Below are positions 50,170-62,772 of a stretch of DNA of 64,000 bases, piece after piece (the first letter of the stretch is position 1; each line of letters starts with the position of its first letter). Position numbers and translations under genes: made by a program. The notes below the pieces were generated by a model. The model saw only the letters and a list, made by a program, of their open reading frames with translations. It was not told the DNA's origin and ran no database searches. This stretch comes from Humulus lupulus (taxonomy: Eukaryota; Streptophyta; Magnoliopsida; Rosales; Cannabaceae). The DNA lies in the NCBI RefSeq assembly GCF_963169125.1, contig NC_084794.1, positions 229,186,219-229,250,218 of the forward strand. The letters are read 5' to 3'.

Positions 50170-53100
50170 ATGGCAGATGGGACTAGAGCACAGGATCAGC
50201 GGCGATTGGAAGAATCTGTCCAGCAATTGGAGGAGGCTTTTGAACAAGCCGTGGAGTTGAAGGAGATTCCCACAAAGCCAGGAACTGATTTTAGTTCAGG
50301 TACGTACTTCTCCCAAACAAAATTCTCCAAATTGAATTTTCCTACTTTCTTTTGTATTTTTGGATTGGCCTGCCTGTGTTCCATAGGATTTCGTTTTTAA
50401 TGGCGGTTTCTGGTGGTTTTCTTAGCTCGGATTTACTTTTATGGCGTCAATTATTATGGGTTTTAGCTAGACTTCAGTTTTTGATACGGTTTTATTGTGA
50501 TTCTTTCTTTTCTTGTTTTGTTTTTAATTTATATTGGTTATTTCAATCTTGGTTTTTATTTTCTTGTTATCACAGTTTTATTTTTTATTTTTTTTCGTCC
50601 AATTAATGATTTGGGCTCATTTTTTATTGGTATTTTAAAGGTGGGTTTCTGTTTTTTTGTGTAAAAGAATTATAAATGTTGGGTTTTTATCGGTATTTGT
50701 TTATTAGTTTTTTGATGGTTTGATTTTTGATTGATTAAAAATTAACTTAGAGATTGTAGTAGTAGTATAATCAGTTTAGTGTTTTAGTTTATGAGAAAAT
50801 GAATATTCATATGTCTATATTGTTTTTCTTTAGCTACTTTACTGCACACCCAAACAGAAAAATGTTCAAATCTTGTTTTGTTAGATTGCAAAGCTTTCTT
50901 TTTGTAATGTGTGTAAAGTGAAGCTTGATAACTTCGTCTTAATGTTTCATTTTCTAGGTAAAGTTCCTCTTGTTGACGGACTGAGTGGAAGAAGCTCCTG
51001 GGATTTAAATTTCGAGTGGGAAATGGCTTGGGCTTCTGAGAAGTCTCTAGTGGGAAGTTCTGTTGAGGGGAATTCACCTCCTTATTGGGATACAGATGAT
51101 GATGATGATGGTGGTATGATTTTGTCTGCTGTACCTGTATATTAGCATTATTTGGTTTCTTTATGTGGGACTCAGTAGGTGTGTGGTTCTTTATTCCATC
51201 AAGTGCCTGTTTCGGGGTTATCATATTATCTCAGACCTTCAACAGCAATTAGGATGGTACCAAGAAATGTAGTGCGGAGTAGCTAAATATTTGACAGTAT
51301 GCCAATATAATAATTTTTAGTTGTTCTCTGGACTGTTTGGGTGTATTTATTATTGTTTCTGCATCAACCTTGTGGTCACAGTGTTGAGAAAATAAAAGAT
51401 GATTTGTTCGATATCAGATGTGCTCGGAAGGTGATTGTTTTGGTGGCTTGTTGTCAGCATGCTGTTTAAGTGCAAATTTTGAAGTTAGTTTGGGATGTTG
51501 AACAATAACCTGGCTGTTGGTGGTTTGTGCTTTACAATAAAGCTGATAAATTATTTCAAGATATTTTTGGCTGTCTTGAAAGATCATTCTTGCCATGTCT
51601 CTGTTTGTTACGTTAAGGCTATTGAATTTCATATGTGAAGTTATATTTATTGCTAAAGGAAGAAGAGAGAAAAAGGACAATTGAGGTAGTTAATGTCTAA
51701 GAAATCATGTGTGCAATCCAAGTCCTTAGGCTATGTTTCTTGGCAAGAATGAAATAAAGGTGTATAACCTAGGGAAAGAAAGTGGAGAAGAAGGGAAGAA
51801 CTCTTCTTTTGTTGTGTTTGGTATGAAAGGAAGGAGATAATCTGTCCAATCATGGAAGGATTGTAAATAGGTTGAAAATAATGATAGTAAGAAATTCATT
51901 TATTTTCTCCTATATTCTTTCGTCCCCAAACAACCACAGTACTCTAGTCCCACTGATCTCTTTAATTAGTGTACATTGACCTTTCGCCCTGCTGAGGAGT
52001 CTTAGTCTTTAAATTCTATATGTGCTGAAATCAAAATTTCAGATGGCTTTCAAGGGATAGATCTACTTTAGTTACTAGCTTTTTGTTCTTCTTGGCAGTC
52101 AGGAAGTACTGTTTTTCTAAAAATAAATTCCTGTTCTTTTCTATAGAAGCACCTTTACTCCCATTCTGCTTTATGCTCTTGTTAAAGTAGAATATCCAGA
52201 TCTTCAACGTAGTAAGTTTAAAATATTTTGACAATGTAATAGTTAGTAGTTTTTTCCCAAATATATTTTTAACTGCATGCTCCTATGTTTCGTCATATAA
52301 TGCCTTTGAACCAACAAGAGTTCATTTGTCATTATAGTGTGTAGTCTTTTTTTATATATCCCGATTGCATTTGTTGCTTCTGTGTTTAGTATGGGTGCTT
52401 TCTTCTTTTACTTTATTTTTTATATTTATTACTGTATTTAGGTGGCCAATTGTTTACACATTAGTTGTCTTCTTTATAGGGCCTAAACCGTCTGAGTTGT
52501 TTGGAAAATATACGTGGAAGATAGAGAAATTTTCTCAGATTAACAAAAGGGAACTTCGTAGTAATGCATTTGAAGTTGGCGGCTACAAATGGTATGGGGC
52601 TATGAATCTGTAATCTTGTCATGCGTTAATTGTGTTTTATGGGGTATTTTTTTTTTATTTTTATAAATATGAAATTTTGTTTTAGCAAATATATGCCTCT
52701 TTCATAATAAAGTTTCTTTAAAAGTAGGAGGCACTTGTGGCTGTTGTATGAATTATTTTACATGTAGCTGATGTTTTATTGAAGTTTATTTGATGCCTCA
52801 CTTTTTCCTCCAAGTTTTAGTATATTTTCATAGAGGAATATACGTTGATGTTTTGATTCACGATGATTTAGATCGTATCACATTTTGTTTTCATGCATCA
52901 AGAAAGTAATTACTGGATGTTGTAATGCAAAAAATTCTAATCTGCTTTTGGGCTATAAAAAATTGGTGATTATGTTTTTTTTGCCTGTTTATAATTGTTT
53001 TCATAATGAACAAACACAATTGTATTTCAGCCAGAAACATTGTTATGCTTGTGTGACCTAAGCATTTTATATTGGACTGCAGGTACATCTTGATCTATCC

Positions 53101-54888
53101 CCAAGGCTGTGATGTTGGCAATCATCTCTCTCTGTTTCTTTGTGTGGCTAATCATGACAAACTTCTTCCAGGTTTGATTTTAATAAAAGAGCTTTAGTTG
53201 GTAAATTTTCAATGATGATTTTTGTCAATGCAGTTATGTGATTGCTAAAAGTTTTGTTGTAAAACAGGGTGGAGTCATTTTGCACAATTTACTATAGCTG
53301 TGGTGAACAAAGATCCCAAAAAATCAAAATATTCTGGTTGGTTGATTCTTCATTAAGTTGCTTGCATTGTTTTCAACATATTATACTAAGAAGATTGACA
53401 GGATGGAAATTATGCAGATACATTACATCGATTCTGGAAGAAAGAACATGATTGGGGATGGAAAAAATTTATGGAGCTATCAAAAGTATTGGATGGGTTT
53501 ATTGATGCTGATACTCTAATAATTAAAGCTCAAGTTCAAGTCATCAGGTGTTCTATTGTTATTATTTCATGAATTCTTATTTGTAGTATATTGCATAAAT
53601 AAATTTGTATTAAAGTTTCTGAATTTATCTAAAGATTATTATAACATTTTGAAAAACTATTTTTGATATTTGATTCTAATATTATTGAAGCAGATTTTTG
53701 TTAGATTACATTGATAATATTAGTATTTGTATTTATTTTGGTTTTGTAGAGAGAAAGCCGACCGGCCATTCCGTTGCCTTGATTGCCAATATAGGAGAGA
53801 ACTTGTTAGAGTATATCTCACAAATGTAGAGCAAATTTGCCGCCGTTTTGTGGAGGAGAGAAGAAGCAAACTAGGAAAATTGATTGAAGATAAAGCAAGG
53901 TGGTCAAGGTATGTGTTTTTATTCCGTACCTACTTTTATTTGTTTCTGTATTTAGAACACTGTCGGTTGATTTTAATCACTTATTGTGTGTCGATTCTGG
54001 TTTATTAGTTGCTTCAAAGGCTTTCTTTTATGTTTCTGTTGCTCATTTTAACATTTTGGATTTGTATTTTTGTTGATAGAAATACATTTGTGTAATACTT
54101 GTCGTATACTTGGTTGGCATTGGTAGGTTTATTATTTAATTCACAGTGTATTTGCAATGATGTTGCAGCTTCTCTGTTTTCTGGTCTGGAATTGATCAAA
54201 TTGCTAGGCGTCGAATGTCTAGGGAGAAGACGGATTCAATTCTAAAAGTTGTTGTTAAGCACTTTTTCATTGAGAAAGAGGTCACATCAACATTAGTTAT
54301 GGATTCATTGTATAGTGGACTAAAGGCTCTTGAAGGCCAGACTAAGAGTAAAAAAGGTAGGGTGAAATTGTTGGAAGCTGAAGAAATGCCAGCACCTATT
54401 GTCCGTGTTGAGAAAGATACATTTGTGTTGGTGGATGATGTTTTATCGTTACTTGAGAGGGCTGCCATGGAACCATTGCCTCCTAAAGATGAAAAGGGTC
54501 CTATATACTCCGACAAAGATTCTATTGAGCAAGTTGAAAGGCGTCTTACTGAACTTGGTCGTAGGACTGTGGAGATATTTGTTGTTGCTCATATCTTTAG
54601 GTAACATGTTTGACAACTGAGATTTTGATAAACATGAAAACTATCACTTTGCATACTTCATTATCTTTGAGTGATGTACCATTAACATCTCTGCAGTAGT
54701 TGCATAATGTTATGGTTTTTGGTTAGAGACGCTATAATAATTATTTTCATCATTCATGCAGCAACAAAATTGAAGTTGCCTACCAGGAAGCTGTTGCACT
54801 CAAGAGACAAGAGGAGCTCATCCGTGAAGAAGAGGCTGAAAGTGAGCAGAAGGCAAAACGCAGTGAAAAGTTGCAGCAAATACGATGA
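50170..54888 (+). CDS. TRAF1-like: TRAF1/MUSE13-14-like MATH-domain protein, truncated, nine exons, 467 aa
   Basis: Exons 50170-50299, 50958-51113, 52480-52591, 53083-53171, 53268-53336, 53418-53547, 53750-53908, 54169-54600, 54762-54888. All introns are GT-AG and the 1404-bp join has no internal stop. The acidic linker SPPYWDTDDDDDGG (about 83-96) precedes a complete MATH domain (about 101-229: KYTWKIEKFSQI, FEVGGYKWYILIYPQG, GWSHFAQFTIAVVN). The family-specific region CLDCQYRRELVRVYL to RRTVEIFVVAHIF follows, then NKIEVAYQEAVALKRQEELIREEE. Arabidopsis homologues (about 1,050-1,100 aa) bridge SCF ligase to NLR immune receptors and regulate autophagy. Odd points: a TGA right after KRSEKLQQIR removes the Lys-rich and C-terminal half, an AWL-like triplet and about 15 residues of the RTKDG region are missing, and exon 1 (MADGTRAQDQRRLEES...) is not family-like. 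Either a truncated paralogue or an early pseudogene. Confidence 0.85.
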
Positions 54889-55690
54889 GCTAATCTTTTA
54901 TCTTTTTATTCTGCAATTATTAGGATTATGCATTCAATTTACATTTGGTATCAGTAGCAAGATTGATATTTCTGCAGGAGCATTTGTTTTATGATTCGTA
55001 CATGTTTTCTTGATTTTATTTTGTTTTTGGCTGAATATAGTATTTTGTTGAAGGTTTCATTAGAAATGCTTCAGCTTAATGTTTCTAATATTTTGGGCAA
55101 TAACATGTTGTATGATGCCTTAGTCTTGCAAAACTAAGGTTTGATTTTAATTGTTTTTATAACAAACTAATATTAGAAAACATTCAGTTTAAAGTTTCTA
55201 ATAGTTCTGAGCTATAAAATCTTGTAAAAATGCACGATCCTAAGGTTTTTTCAAAATATGAAAAACGCTGCTTATGGCTGAAACTTTTGAAAGCTTGAAG
55301 TCTGAATTTTAGTTGTTCTCAATCCATTAATGTTTTCTAAAATAATTTTTTAGCTATTTTTTATTTGAAAAGCAAATCTTAAATGAAAAATTAATAAATA
55401 TATTTATGAAGTGAATAATTTTAAAAGTTTGTTATAAATAATGTTAAAGATAAAGTGATGAAAAATAAGGAGCAAGGAGAGATAAAAAGTAAAAATAATG
55501 TGAGATGAAGTGATGTAAAAGAAAATAATGTCAAAAAATGATTTTAAAAAAGTAGTGTGAGCTTTTAAAAGAAAGTGATGTGAGAAAAAGTAAATCAAGA
55601 TTCTCAATTTTTATTTTGATTTTTTGTAATTTTGGTTTTAAAAATTGATTTATGAAAACAATACCAAACACCTTTGTGTTCAAAAAAATA
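54889..55690. other. Non-coding tail after the TRAF1-like gene
   Basis: No continuation of the TRAF1 C-terminal exons is recognisable on either strand before the LINE tail at 55691. Could hold the 3' UTR. Confidence 0.5.
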
Positions 55691-58574
55691 GTTTTTTTTT
55701 TTTTCACTTTTTTTTTAGTGAAAGAGTAATTTCATTAAGGCAATTTATGCAAATAAAACATACACAAGGTCCAATGCCAATTAAGGGCATAAACAAACAA
55801 GTAATCCTGGTCACCAAACTTTGGATGTCTTCATGGTTAGTGCCAATTGAGCTAGGGAGTGTGCCATATTATTGTTTACACGATTACAATGATGCATAGT
55901 AAAAGAAACTAACTTACTCCCCAAACTATTAATATCCTGAATGCTCATCCCAAACACAGAGTTACCAATATTAGCACAGCGGATTGTTTGGCAAACTCTA
56001 AGACAATCAGACCGTGATTCTGACATTCAGAAAGCCAAGGCGAATACAAAAGAGCATCCCCTGAACCATTGTTGTAGCTTCGACAAAGTGGGGTTCCATT
56101 GTTGAAACAAGGGGTGTGGCCATAGATGCTGTAATGTCGTTTGTGTTGTCGAGTACTACTGCCCCTATACCAATCTTCATCTGTGTTGCATCCACATCTG
56201 CATCAACAAACAACACCACTTCATCCTCCTTCAGTTGGTCGTTTGATGGCTCAATATGTCCTGTGCCATCCTCCTGAGCTTCTTCATAAGTTATTTTGGC
56301 CCGGGCTTCTTGATACTGAATCAAGTAGTTTAAAGACCACCCCAAGACTTGCTCATTTGGTAGCCATACATGGTCATGAATAACTTTGTTGTGCTGGTAC
56401 CATATTCTCCAACATAGTATAATCAATTTCTCCATTTCTGCTTTGGTTATCCTCTCCATACATTCAAGCATCATCACATAGAAATCAATGACAACACCTG
56501 AGCTTTCCCATGTTGTTGATAGGCCATCTTGGATGTTGTTCAAAGATGAGCATCCCCATATGGCATGTAAAGTATTTTCGGGTTCCTCATTGCATAAAGA
56601 GAAAATGTGTTCTGTGGGTACCCCATGTTTGGCTAAATTGACATTGGTAGGGAGGAAGTTATGTGAAGCTTTCCAGGAAAAGCTTTTCACTTTTGGTGGG
56701 GATGCAAAGAGACCACAAAAAATTCCATCACTTAGATTGTCCCATAGATGATGATGCCTTTACAAGCCCCATATCACGCACTGAACACCAATAACCACTC
56801 TTGACAGAATATATTCCAGACTCATTGCAATGCAATGTAAGGCGACCCGGGCCCAATGTTAAAGGTATAGGGATAGAGAGCACTATTCGTGCTTTTTTAG
56901 GTTCGAAGGATTGCATGATGAGCACTACATTCCACTCCACTGATGATTTTTTTAATGAACTCACATGTACCAAGTTGTCTGCCCCTCTAAAAGAAAGAGA
57001 TCTCGCAACATTCGTTTTGGGAATCCAGCAATCATTTGCAATATGGACTGATTCACCATTATTGATAATCCATTTGGAGCCTTTATGGAAAAGCTCTCTC
57101 CCCCACATCACACTACACCACAAGTACAACGCTCGTTGTTTGATCTTGGCCTGAAGGAATGATGAGTTAGTGAAGTAAAATCCTTTCATGACCTTGTCTG
57201 CAAGAGAATTGGGTGAATTATAAATACGAGCTTCTTGTTTAGCAAGAAGAGCTTGATTAAAGAATAAGAGATTCCGAAATCCAAAGCCCTCGTTTGATTT
57301 GTGCTAACATAAACGTTCCCAGCTACACCAATGTACTTTTTTGTATCATCACCCCCACCAAAATCTTGCACACAATCTATGAAGTTCATGTAGTAAGGAT
57401 GCAAGCAATCTGAATAAATTCATGATTTCATTAGGACCTCTCTGCCTCCTACTACAAAAAGTTTTGATTTCCAACCAAATAGTTTATTCCATACTCTATT
57501 TCTTATAGAATGAAAGAGATCACTTTTACTCTTACCAGCGAAACAAGGAAGTCCCATGTACTTTTCATGGCATGGCACTAGTGGGACGCCAAGTTTGTTT
57601 GCTAGAGAATCACATATTTGAGGGCTCATCTAGGGCGAAAAACATACAATAGATTTAATTAAGCTTACCAGTTGTCCTAAGACATTCTCATAGAGAGCAA
57701 GAATCTCCTCGAACCAACTACAACTTTCCATACTAGCCTTTAGAAAAAAGAATTTGTCATCAGCAAAAAATAAATGAGATACCATGGGTCCTCCTCGGCC
57801 ACACTTCAACCCCTTAATTCGATCAGTATTGAGAGCCTGTTTCAACAAGGATGATAAACTTTCTGCACATAAGAGGAATAGGAATGGTGACAATGGGTCG
57901 CCTTGTCTAAGACCTCGTGTAGGTGTGAGATTGCCGATGATAGCACAATTGACATTAATGGAGTACTTGACAGAAGATATGCACTTCCTAATCAACGCAA
58001 TCCAAGCAGAATTAAAGCCTAATTTTTCCATAATGCCCCAAAGGAAATTCCAGTCCACTCTGTCATATGCTTTTTCCATGTCTGCCTTGAAAGCACAGTA
58101 TCCAGTTTTACCTTTTTTTATGTCGTTTATTGGCATTGAGACATTGAAACCCAACCATTGCATTATCTATAATCAATCTTCCAGGGATGAAGACACTCAG
58201 TTCTTTAGAAATGATGTTGCCCAGAACTTTCCTCAACTTATTAGTAAGCATCTTTGCAATAATCTTATACAAAACATCACATAAGCTAATAGGCCTATAA
58301 TTAATGCTATGAGTTGGATTCTTAACCTTAGGAATCAATGCGATAGTGGTTTCATTAATACATTCAACAATACTTGAACCATTAATGAAGGTGAGGCATG
58401 CTTTACAAACATCTCCACCCACAATATCCCAAAACTTTTGGTGGAAACCCGCTCCCATCCCATATTTTCCTGGGATTTTTTGAGGGTGAATCATCTAAAA
58501 TAAAGCTTCCTTAATGTCTTCAACTGTAAATCCACGCACAAGCTGTCTGTTCATATCACCAGTGTCACGACCTG
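55691..58574 (-). mobile_element. L1-type LINE, 5'-truncated, with A-rich tail
   Basis: On the minus strand the unit ends in an A-rich tail (plus strand T-run, 55691-55715). Coding order is reverse transcriptase, connecting cysteine-containing region, RNase H. The endonuclease (ORF2 N-terminus) and ORF1 are absent. The 5' end is cut by the gypsy LTR beginning at 58575. Confidence 0.88.
55811..58494 (-). pseudogene. LINE ORF2 remnant: reverse transcriptase and RNase H
   Basis: RT pieces 58494-58108 (KVKNPTHSINYRPISLCDVLYKI) and 58163-57630 (FKADMEKAYDRVDW, LRQGDPLSPFLFLL, FADDKFFF, the catalytic FADD form of YADD). Then 57629-57420 (KYMGLPCFAGKSK) and 57189-56728 (the WIINNGESVHIANDCWIP block). 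A zf-RVT-like stretch follows in 56690-56450 (SWKASHNFLPTNVNL, CNEEPENTLHAIWGC). RNase H follows (56230-55811, VVLFVDADVD, GIGAVVLDN). At least four frame breaks, so inactive. Confidence 0.9.
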
Positions 58575-60918
58575 TGTAATGTCCCGAATTCGCTATTAAG
58601 GCTGAGTGCCTTGATTACTGTGCCAAGAGGGCATAATCAGATTTGTATGTGGACTTAATGGAATATATGTGTGATTATGCGATATAAATGATTTATATGG
58701 TAATGTGGATATTGTGCATGTGTTATGTGTATTAAATATGCATGTAGGCCCATTTTAGTAAATTGAGGCATATTTGTAATTTTTGACCCGTTGAGGGTAT
58801 AACTGTATTATCTATGTTTTATGAGTGAGACCACGATGTTATGGGGATATATTTGAGATGTGTGGCCTGAGGCGATCCTAGTGGGCAAGTTAGCGAAAAA
58901 GTCACAACGAGGTCAAATACCCAGCTCGGGGTGAACCTAAGGGTATTTACTAATTTAGTTCATTACTAGGGTTTACCGGGGATTGGAAATTTATTTGGTG
59001 ATTATTTGAGTATGTCGAGATTAATAGGGAATTTATAGGGCTACATGAGGATTAGCGGGAAATGTGGCTAATGACCGTTTTGCCCTTTGAGGGCATTATA
59101 AGAAAAACACTTGGGTTAGGGGAATTATGGTCCTTTCCTAGCCTTTGGTTAGACTTAGTTGAGGCTAGAAGCCTTTTGAAATAGGTAGAATACATTAAGA
59201 TATTCAGTCCCTCTTCTCTCTCTCGTTTACTCTCTCTCACCCTCTTAGTTAGGGTTTTGGAAAATTTGGGGGAAAAGATGAAAATTCCCTGAGTTTTTGA
59301 GGCTGTGATTGAAGGATGGAGGCTAGGATTGGTGTAGGTTCAGCTCAAAGGTCGTGATTCTCATTGAGGTAAGCTTCAATTCTGTTTTGATTAGGTTTGG
59401 TTTGTTTTTTTAGGGTGCTCTAGAGTTTTAAGTTCATGGTTGGGATTTAAAGTTTTTCTGAGGTTTTAGCTTAGTTCTTAATGGTTATATGAAGGTTATA
59501 TTGTGTTGTTATAAGATTAAGATTTAATTATGAGTTTGGTTGAAGATCAAGGACTGGTTTTAGAGGTTTTGGTTTAGGGAAAACATAAGAAAAGTTATGG
59601 GAATTTTGAGTTCGTGGGGTCGCGTCGCGACGCTGTTCTTGGAGCACCGTGGCTCACATGAACTCAGAGGCCTAAGGGGGTTTGCTGAACCGCCTTAGTG
59701 CAGCGACACTGGGTGGTTGTACGACGGTTCGTGTCTAGGGAAATGAGTGCTTAGGCTCTCTGAATTGTAGAGGGTCGCGGCGCTTACTAGGGGCACCGCG
59801 GCTCAAATGGAAAATATTGGCCAATTAGGGTTTTTAAGCTTGGGAACTCAAACCCAAAGGCTCGGGAAGGATTAGACTACCCCGTTTAGTAGAATTCGAG
59901 ATCTTGAAGGCTAGAAATTTACCTTGAAGCTCTTGATAGTCTAAGTGATTGATGATTATCCATTATTGCATTGTGACTAGGTTATATCGCTAGGGCTCAG
60001 GAGTAAGGATCGTGCTCGGGATCGCCATACCTTAATTGCTCAGGACTTGAGGTGAGAAAACTGCACTCGGGTTGTGATAGGGGCTTGAACCCTTGTAATT
60101 GGATATGACTGTGGTTGTAAATTTAATTATTCAGTTAGGCAAGCTTGTATATTCTGCATCTGATTGCATGCTGTGCAATATATATGTGATTATATCTATT
60201 ATAAAAGCCCAGCCTAAGGGCGCCAGGGTCGACACCAAGCGTGCGGAACGTAACTCGGCCTAAGAGAGCCGGGGTCGACTATAAGATCTAAGAGCTCGGC
60301 CTAAGGGCACCGGGCTTGAACGTTACTTAGATAAACAGAAGTGTCGATTACACTTAACTAACTGTATTGATTGTTGGGATTGGATTATGTGTTTGATTGA
60401 GTAGATTATTACTGCAAAGCTTATTGCTTATGTCATGTTACTTATTGAATTTGTCAATTTAAGTTTACTGTTTATATACTGTTGCTCACTTGTATCTATT
60501 GATTTAATTTTTCTTGCTGAGCCTTGGCTCACGGGTGCTCTGTGGTGCAGGTAAGGGTAAGGGTAAATTGGACTAGCAATGAGTTGGAGAGCTTCAGGGG
60601 CGGTGTGTACATATGCATCCTACTCAACCGCCATGACTGGGATAACTTGGGAGGAACTAGGGTTGAACCTTGTTTTTGCTGCTTAGGACAACTAATTTTT
60701 ATTCTATTTGTCTTTTATTAGTCGGTAACTACTTTTTGGGATCCCATATATAAACTTAATATTTTTAATGAAAAATAATTAATTCGTCGACCAAAATTTT
60801 TAATACCTAACCTTGATTTAGTCCATAATTACACATTTAGGTCCAAATGACTTGCTTAGCGAGTTAAGCACTATTTTAAACACACAGTGTAACAATATTG
60901 GCTAACTAGGGTGTTACA
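58575..60918 (+). repeat. gypsy 5' LTR, family G1
   Basis: Start TGTAATGTCCCGAATTCGC and end TAGGGTGTTACA, 2344 bp. Followed two bases later by a primer-binding site, so it is a 5' LTR rather than solo. GC cassette 59615-59806. GTGCAGGTAAGGG at 60545-60557. Confidence 0.9.
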
Positions 60919-60920
60919 AC

Positions 60921-60933
60921 TTGGTATCAGAGC
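60921..60933 (+). promoter_or_regulatory. Primer-binding site, tRNA-iMet type
   Basis: TTGGTATCAGAGC directly after the LTR, the canonical plant initiator-methionine tRNA complement. Confidence 0.9.
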
Positions 60934-61271
60934 GGTCTAGGGTTAAGGATTCCTAAAGACTGGCTGGGCATGTACACTCACCGCTAAAGATAAGCTTGAC
61001 TCATGGTTTGGTATCTAATAGCGTGATTATGTGCTTAACTGTTTAAATTGAACATATGTGCCTTATATGCTAGAATAGATAGCATGCCATATATAAATGT
61101 ATATTGTGGGAGTAAGGCTTGATAATTGATTCATAAATGTTATAAACCAATGTCTTGGTATGCATACTGTATGTGGTTATTGTGTTGTTTGGCCCTGCTT
61201 GTGGAATAGTTCTGGATATGAATATTATGCCTGATAGGTTAAGTCATTGAATGCAGATAGATTCGAAAGTT

Positions 61272-61480
61272 ATGTATCCAAGGCAGTCAATTGGACCAGG
61301 CATGGTTAATATCGGGGTTGTGGATGATAGTCGGGGCCAGAACCCTCCATCTGCCCCTTGGAATCGGCAGCAGATGTTTGCTGGTATGAAAGCAAGATTG
61401 CGAAAGTAGGAGGAAGAGATTAGGCAGTTGAGACAACATGATTCCAAATTGCATGTTTTATCAAGGCCCCACTGAACCTT
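61272..61480 (+). pseudogene. gag N-terminal remnant
   Basis: MYPRQSIGPGMV... runs 45 codons to a TAG at 61407-61409. Reading on in frame gives EEEIRQLRQHDSKLHV, a coiled-coil piece common at gag starts. No further domain. Confidence 0.5.
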
Positions 61481-61569
61481 TTTTTTTTCTTTCTAAAATG
61501 GTATTTTTCTAATAAATATGAGTTGAGCGACGTTTTTACAAAGTAAATAGATTAGGGCATTCTTACAAA

Positions 61570-61582
61570 TGGCATCAGAGCC
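61570..61582 (+). promoter_or_regulatory. Second primer-binding-site-like sequence
   Basis: TGGCATCAGAGCC lies after ATTCTTACA, which looks like an LTR end. It implies that an LTR tail of a different element (about 61480-61568) is joined here. Confidence 0.55.
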
Positions 61583-61921
61583 AGGTCGTTCATGTTTCCA
61601 AGGACCCTCTGCATACATGCTAAAGACTGGAAAATCTCAACTCACCGTGTCGTAAGTATTTGCTTTAATTGTTATTTGCTTTCCGTATTTTTTTTTTTAA
61701 AAATAACTAGTTTTGTAACCACAGTATAGAAAAGATGCCTCCTATTATTAGAACCACCAACAAATAAATACTTAAGGAAATCAGAGAAATAACTTAGGTA
61801 GAAGCTAACATCAGTGATGGAGAATGGTGAATTACAATAGTGAAGAAGATGTAGATGGTCTGTGAACGCATCCAAGGGTTCATCAAGAGGGGCACTCCTG
61901 TAGCCCATAGAACAACATTGG

Positions 61922-62284
61922 GTGTTGAGAGAAGTACTGGAAGAGCATCCTGAGGCCCTCCTTTGGTGGGTCTCGGCGTGGCATGGTACCTTTGAGGAGG
62001 ATTTGGCATATGCCACCTTCAAAGACGCTGTCTATGAGTTCATGGAGTACTTCGACTTCCAACGAATGGAGATGGTCCTGGTTCAAAATGGCATAGGGGA
62101 ATTGGAGGAAAGGTTGGAGACCATACATGACGAAGAAAGTGAGACGGTGCCTTGCGAGCTATTATTTGCCATCCCAGAGGTGGATGATAGGAGAAAGATT
62201 TTAACAACCTCTCCTAAGTACTTCCACATTTCAGAGGATATCTTTGACTACAATTTAGGGGACGAGTCCACAATAGAAGACTAA
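61922..62284 (+). CDS. Acidic 120-codon open frame of unknown function
   Basis: Open frame with many Glu and Asp, ending NLGDESTIED. It lies 340 bp after the second primer-binding site, where gag would start in an LTR element. I do not recognise a domain. Similar short phrases upstream (61736-61921) are broken by stops, so it may be the intact end of a decayed element-specific leader ORF. It could also be chance; no intron signals or promoter point to a host gene. Confidence 0.3.
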   Translation: MLREVLEEHPEALLWWVSAWHGTFEEDLAYATFKDAVYEFMEYFDFQRMEMVLVQNGIGELEERLETIHDEESETVPCELLFAIPEVDDRRKILTTSPKYFHISEDIFDYNLGDESTIED

Positions 62285-62578
62285 AGTCCTTTTCGAAAAT
62301 TTCACCAAATATTTCTATTTAAATAAATGGGACTTCCTCAAAGACCCTTGAAAACTTTTGGATTATTATGATTATTTTGGATGATTTGATTATCAGATAC
62401 TTTTGAGTAACTATGGATATTTATAAGTTCTATCTATATTTTTCTCTTTCTTTGCAAACTCTAGATGACATATGGATATAAGTAATCATGGCAACCTTTA
62501 CGATTAGCCCTTAAGTAATCAAAACACTATGCGATTATCCTCTCTTATGATTTTCTTTTGGTGCCTTAGAATTTCATC

Positions 62579-62764
62579 ATGTCGACAAGAGGAAGAGGCG
62601 TAAGAGGTGGAAGGGGAAGAGGCCGAGGAAGAGGTGTCTCAGCAAACCCTACTACCACTGTAAAACTTAACATGAGAATTCCACCAGCCCAGTTAGCAAC
62701 CCCAGCTGCACCAGCTGTGGATTTAGCTGTAGAGATAGAAAGGTTGAGAGAACAGTTAAGGTAG
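62579..62764 (+). pseudogene. gag N-terminus with RG-rich start
   Basis: MSTRGRGVRGGRGRGRGRG followed by a proline/alanine linker and EIERLREQLR, then TAG and RDDV. This pattern is that of many plant gypsy gag N-termini. The inverted LTR end at 62773 cuts it. Confidence 0.55.
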
Positions 62765-62772
62765 AGGGACGA

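Noticed and set aside
50784..51224. 146-codon minus-strand frame over the TRAF1-like gene
   Set aside because: Overlaps exon 2 and intron 2 of the plus-strand gene; its His-rich run is the antisense of the GAT repeats coding DDDDD.
57784..58284. 166-codon frame on the plus strand
   Set aside because: Antisense of the LINE reverse transcriptase; no motif of its own.
62579..62764. RGG/RG-rich open frame as a host RNA-binding protein
   Set aside because: Only 61 codons, lies inside a gypsy interior right after a primer-binding site, and matches the usual RG-rich start of gypsy gag.
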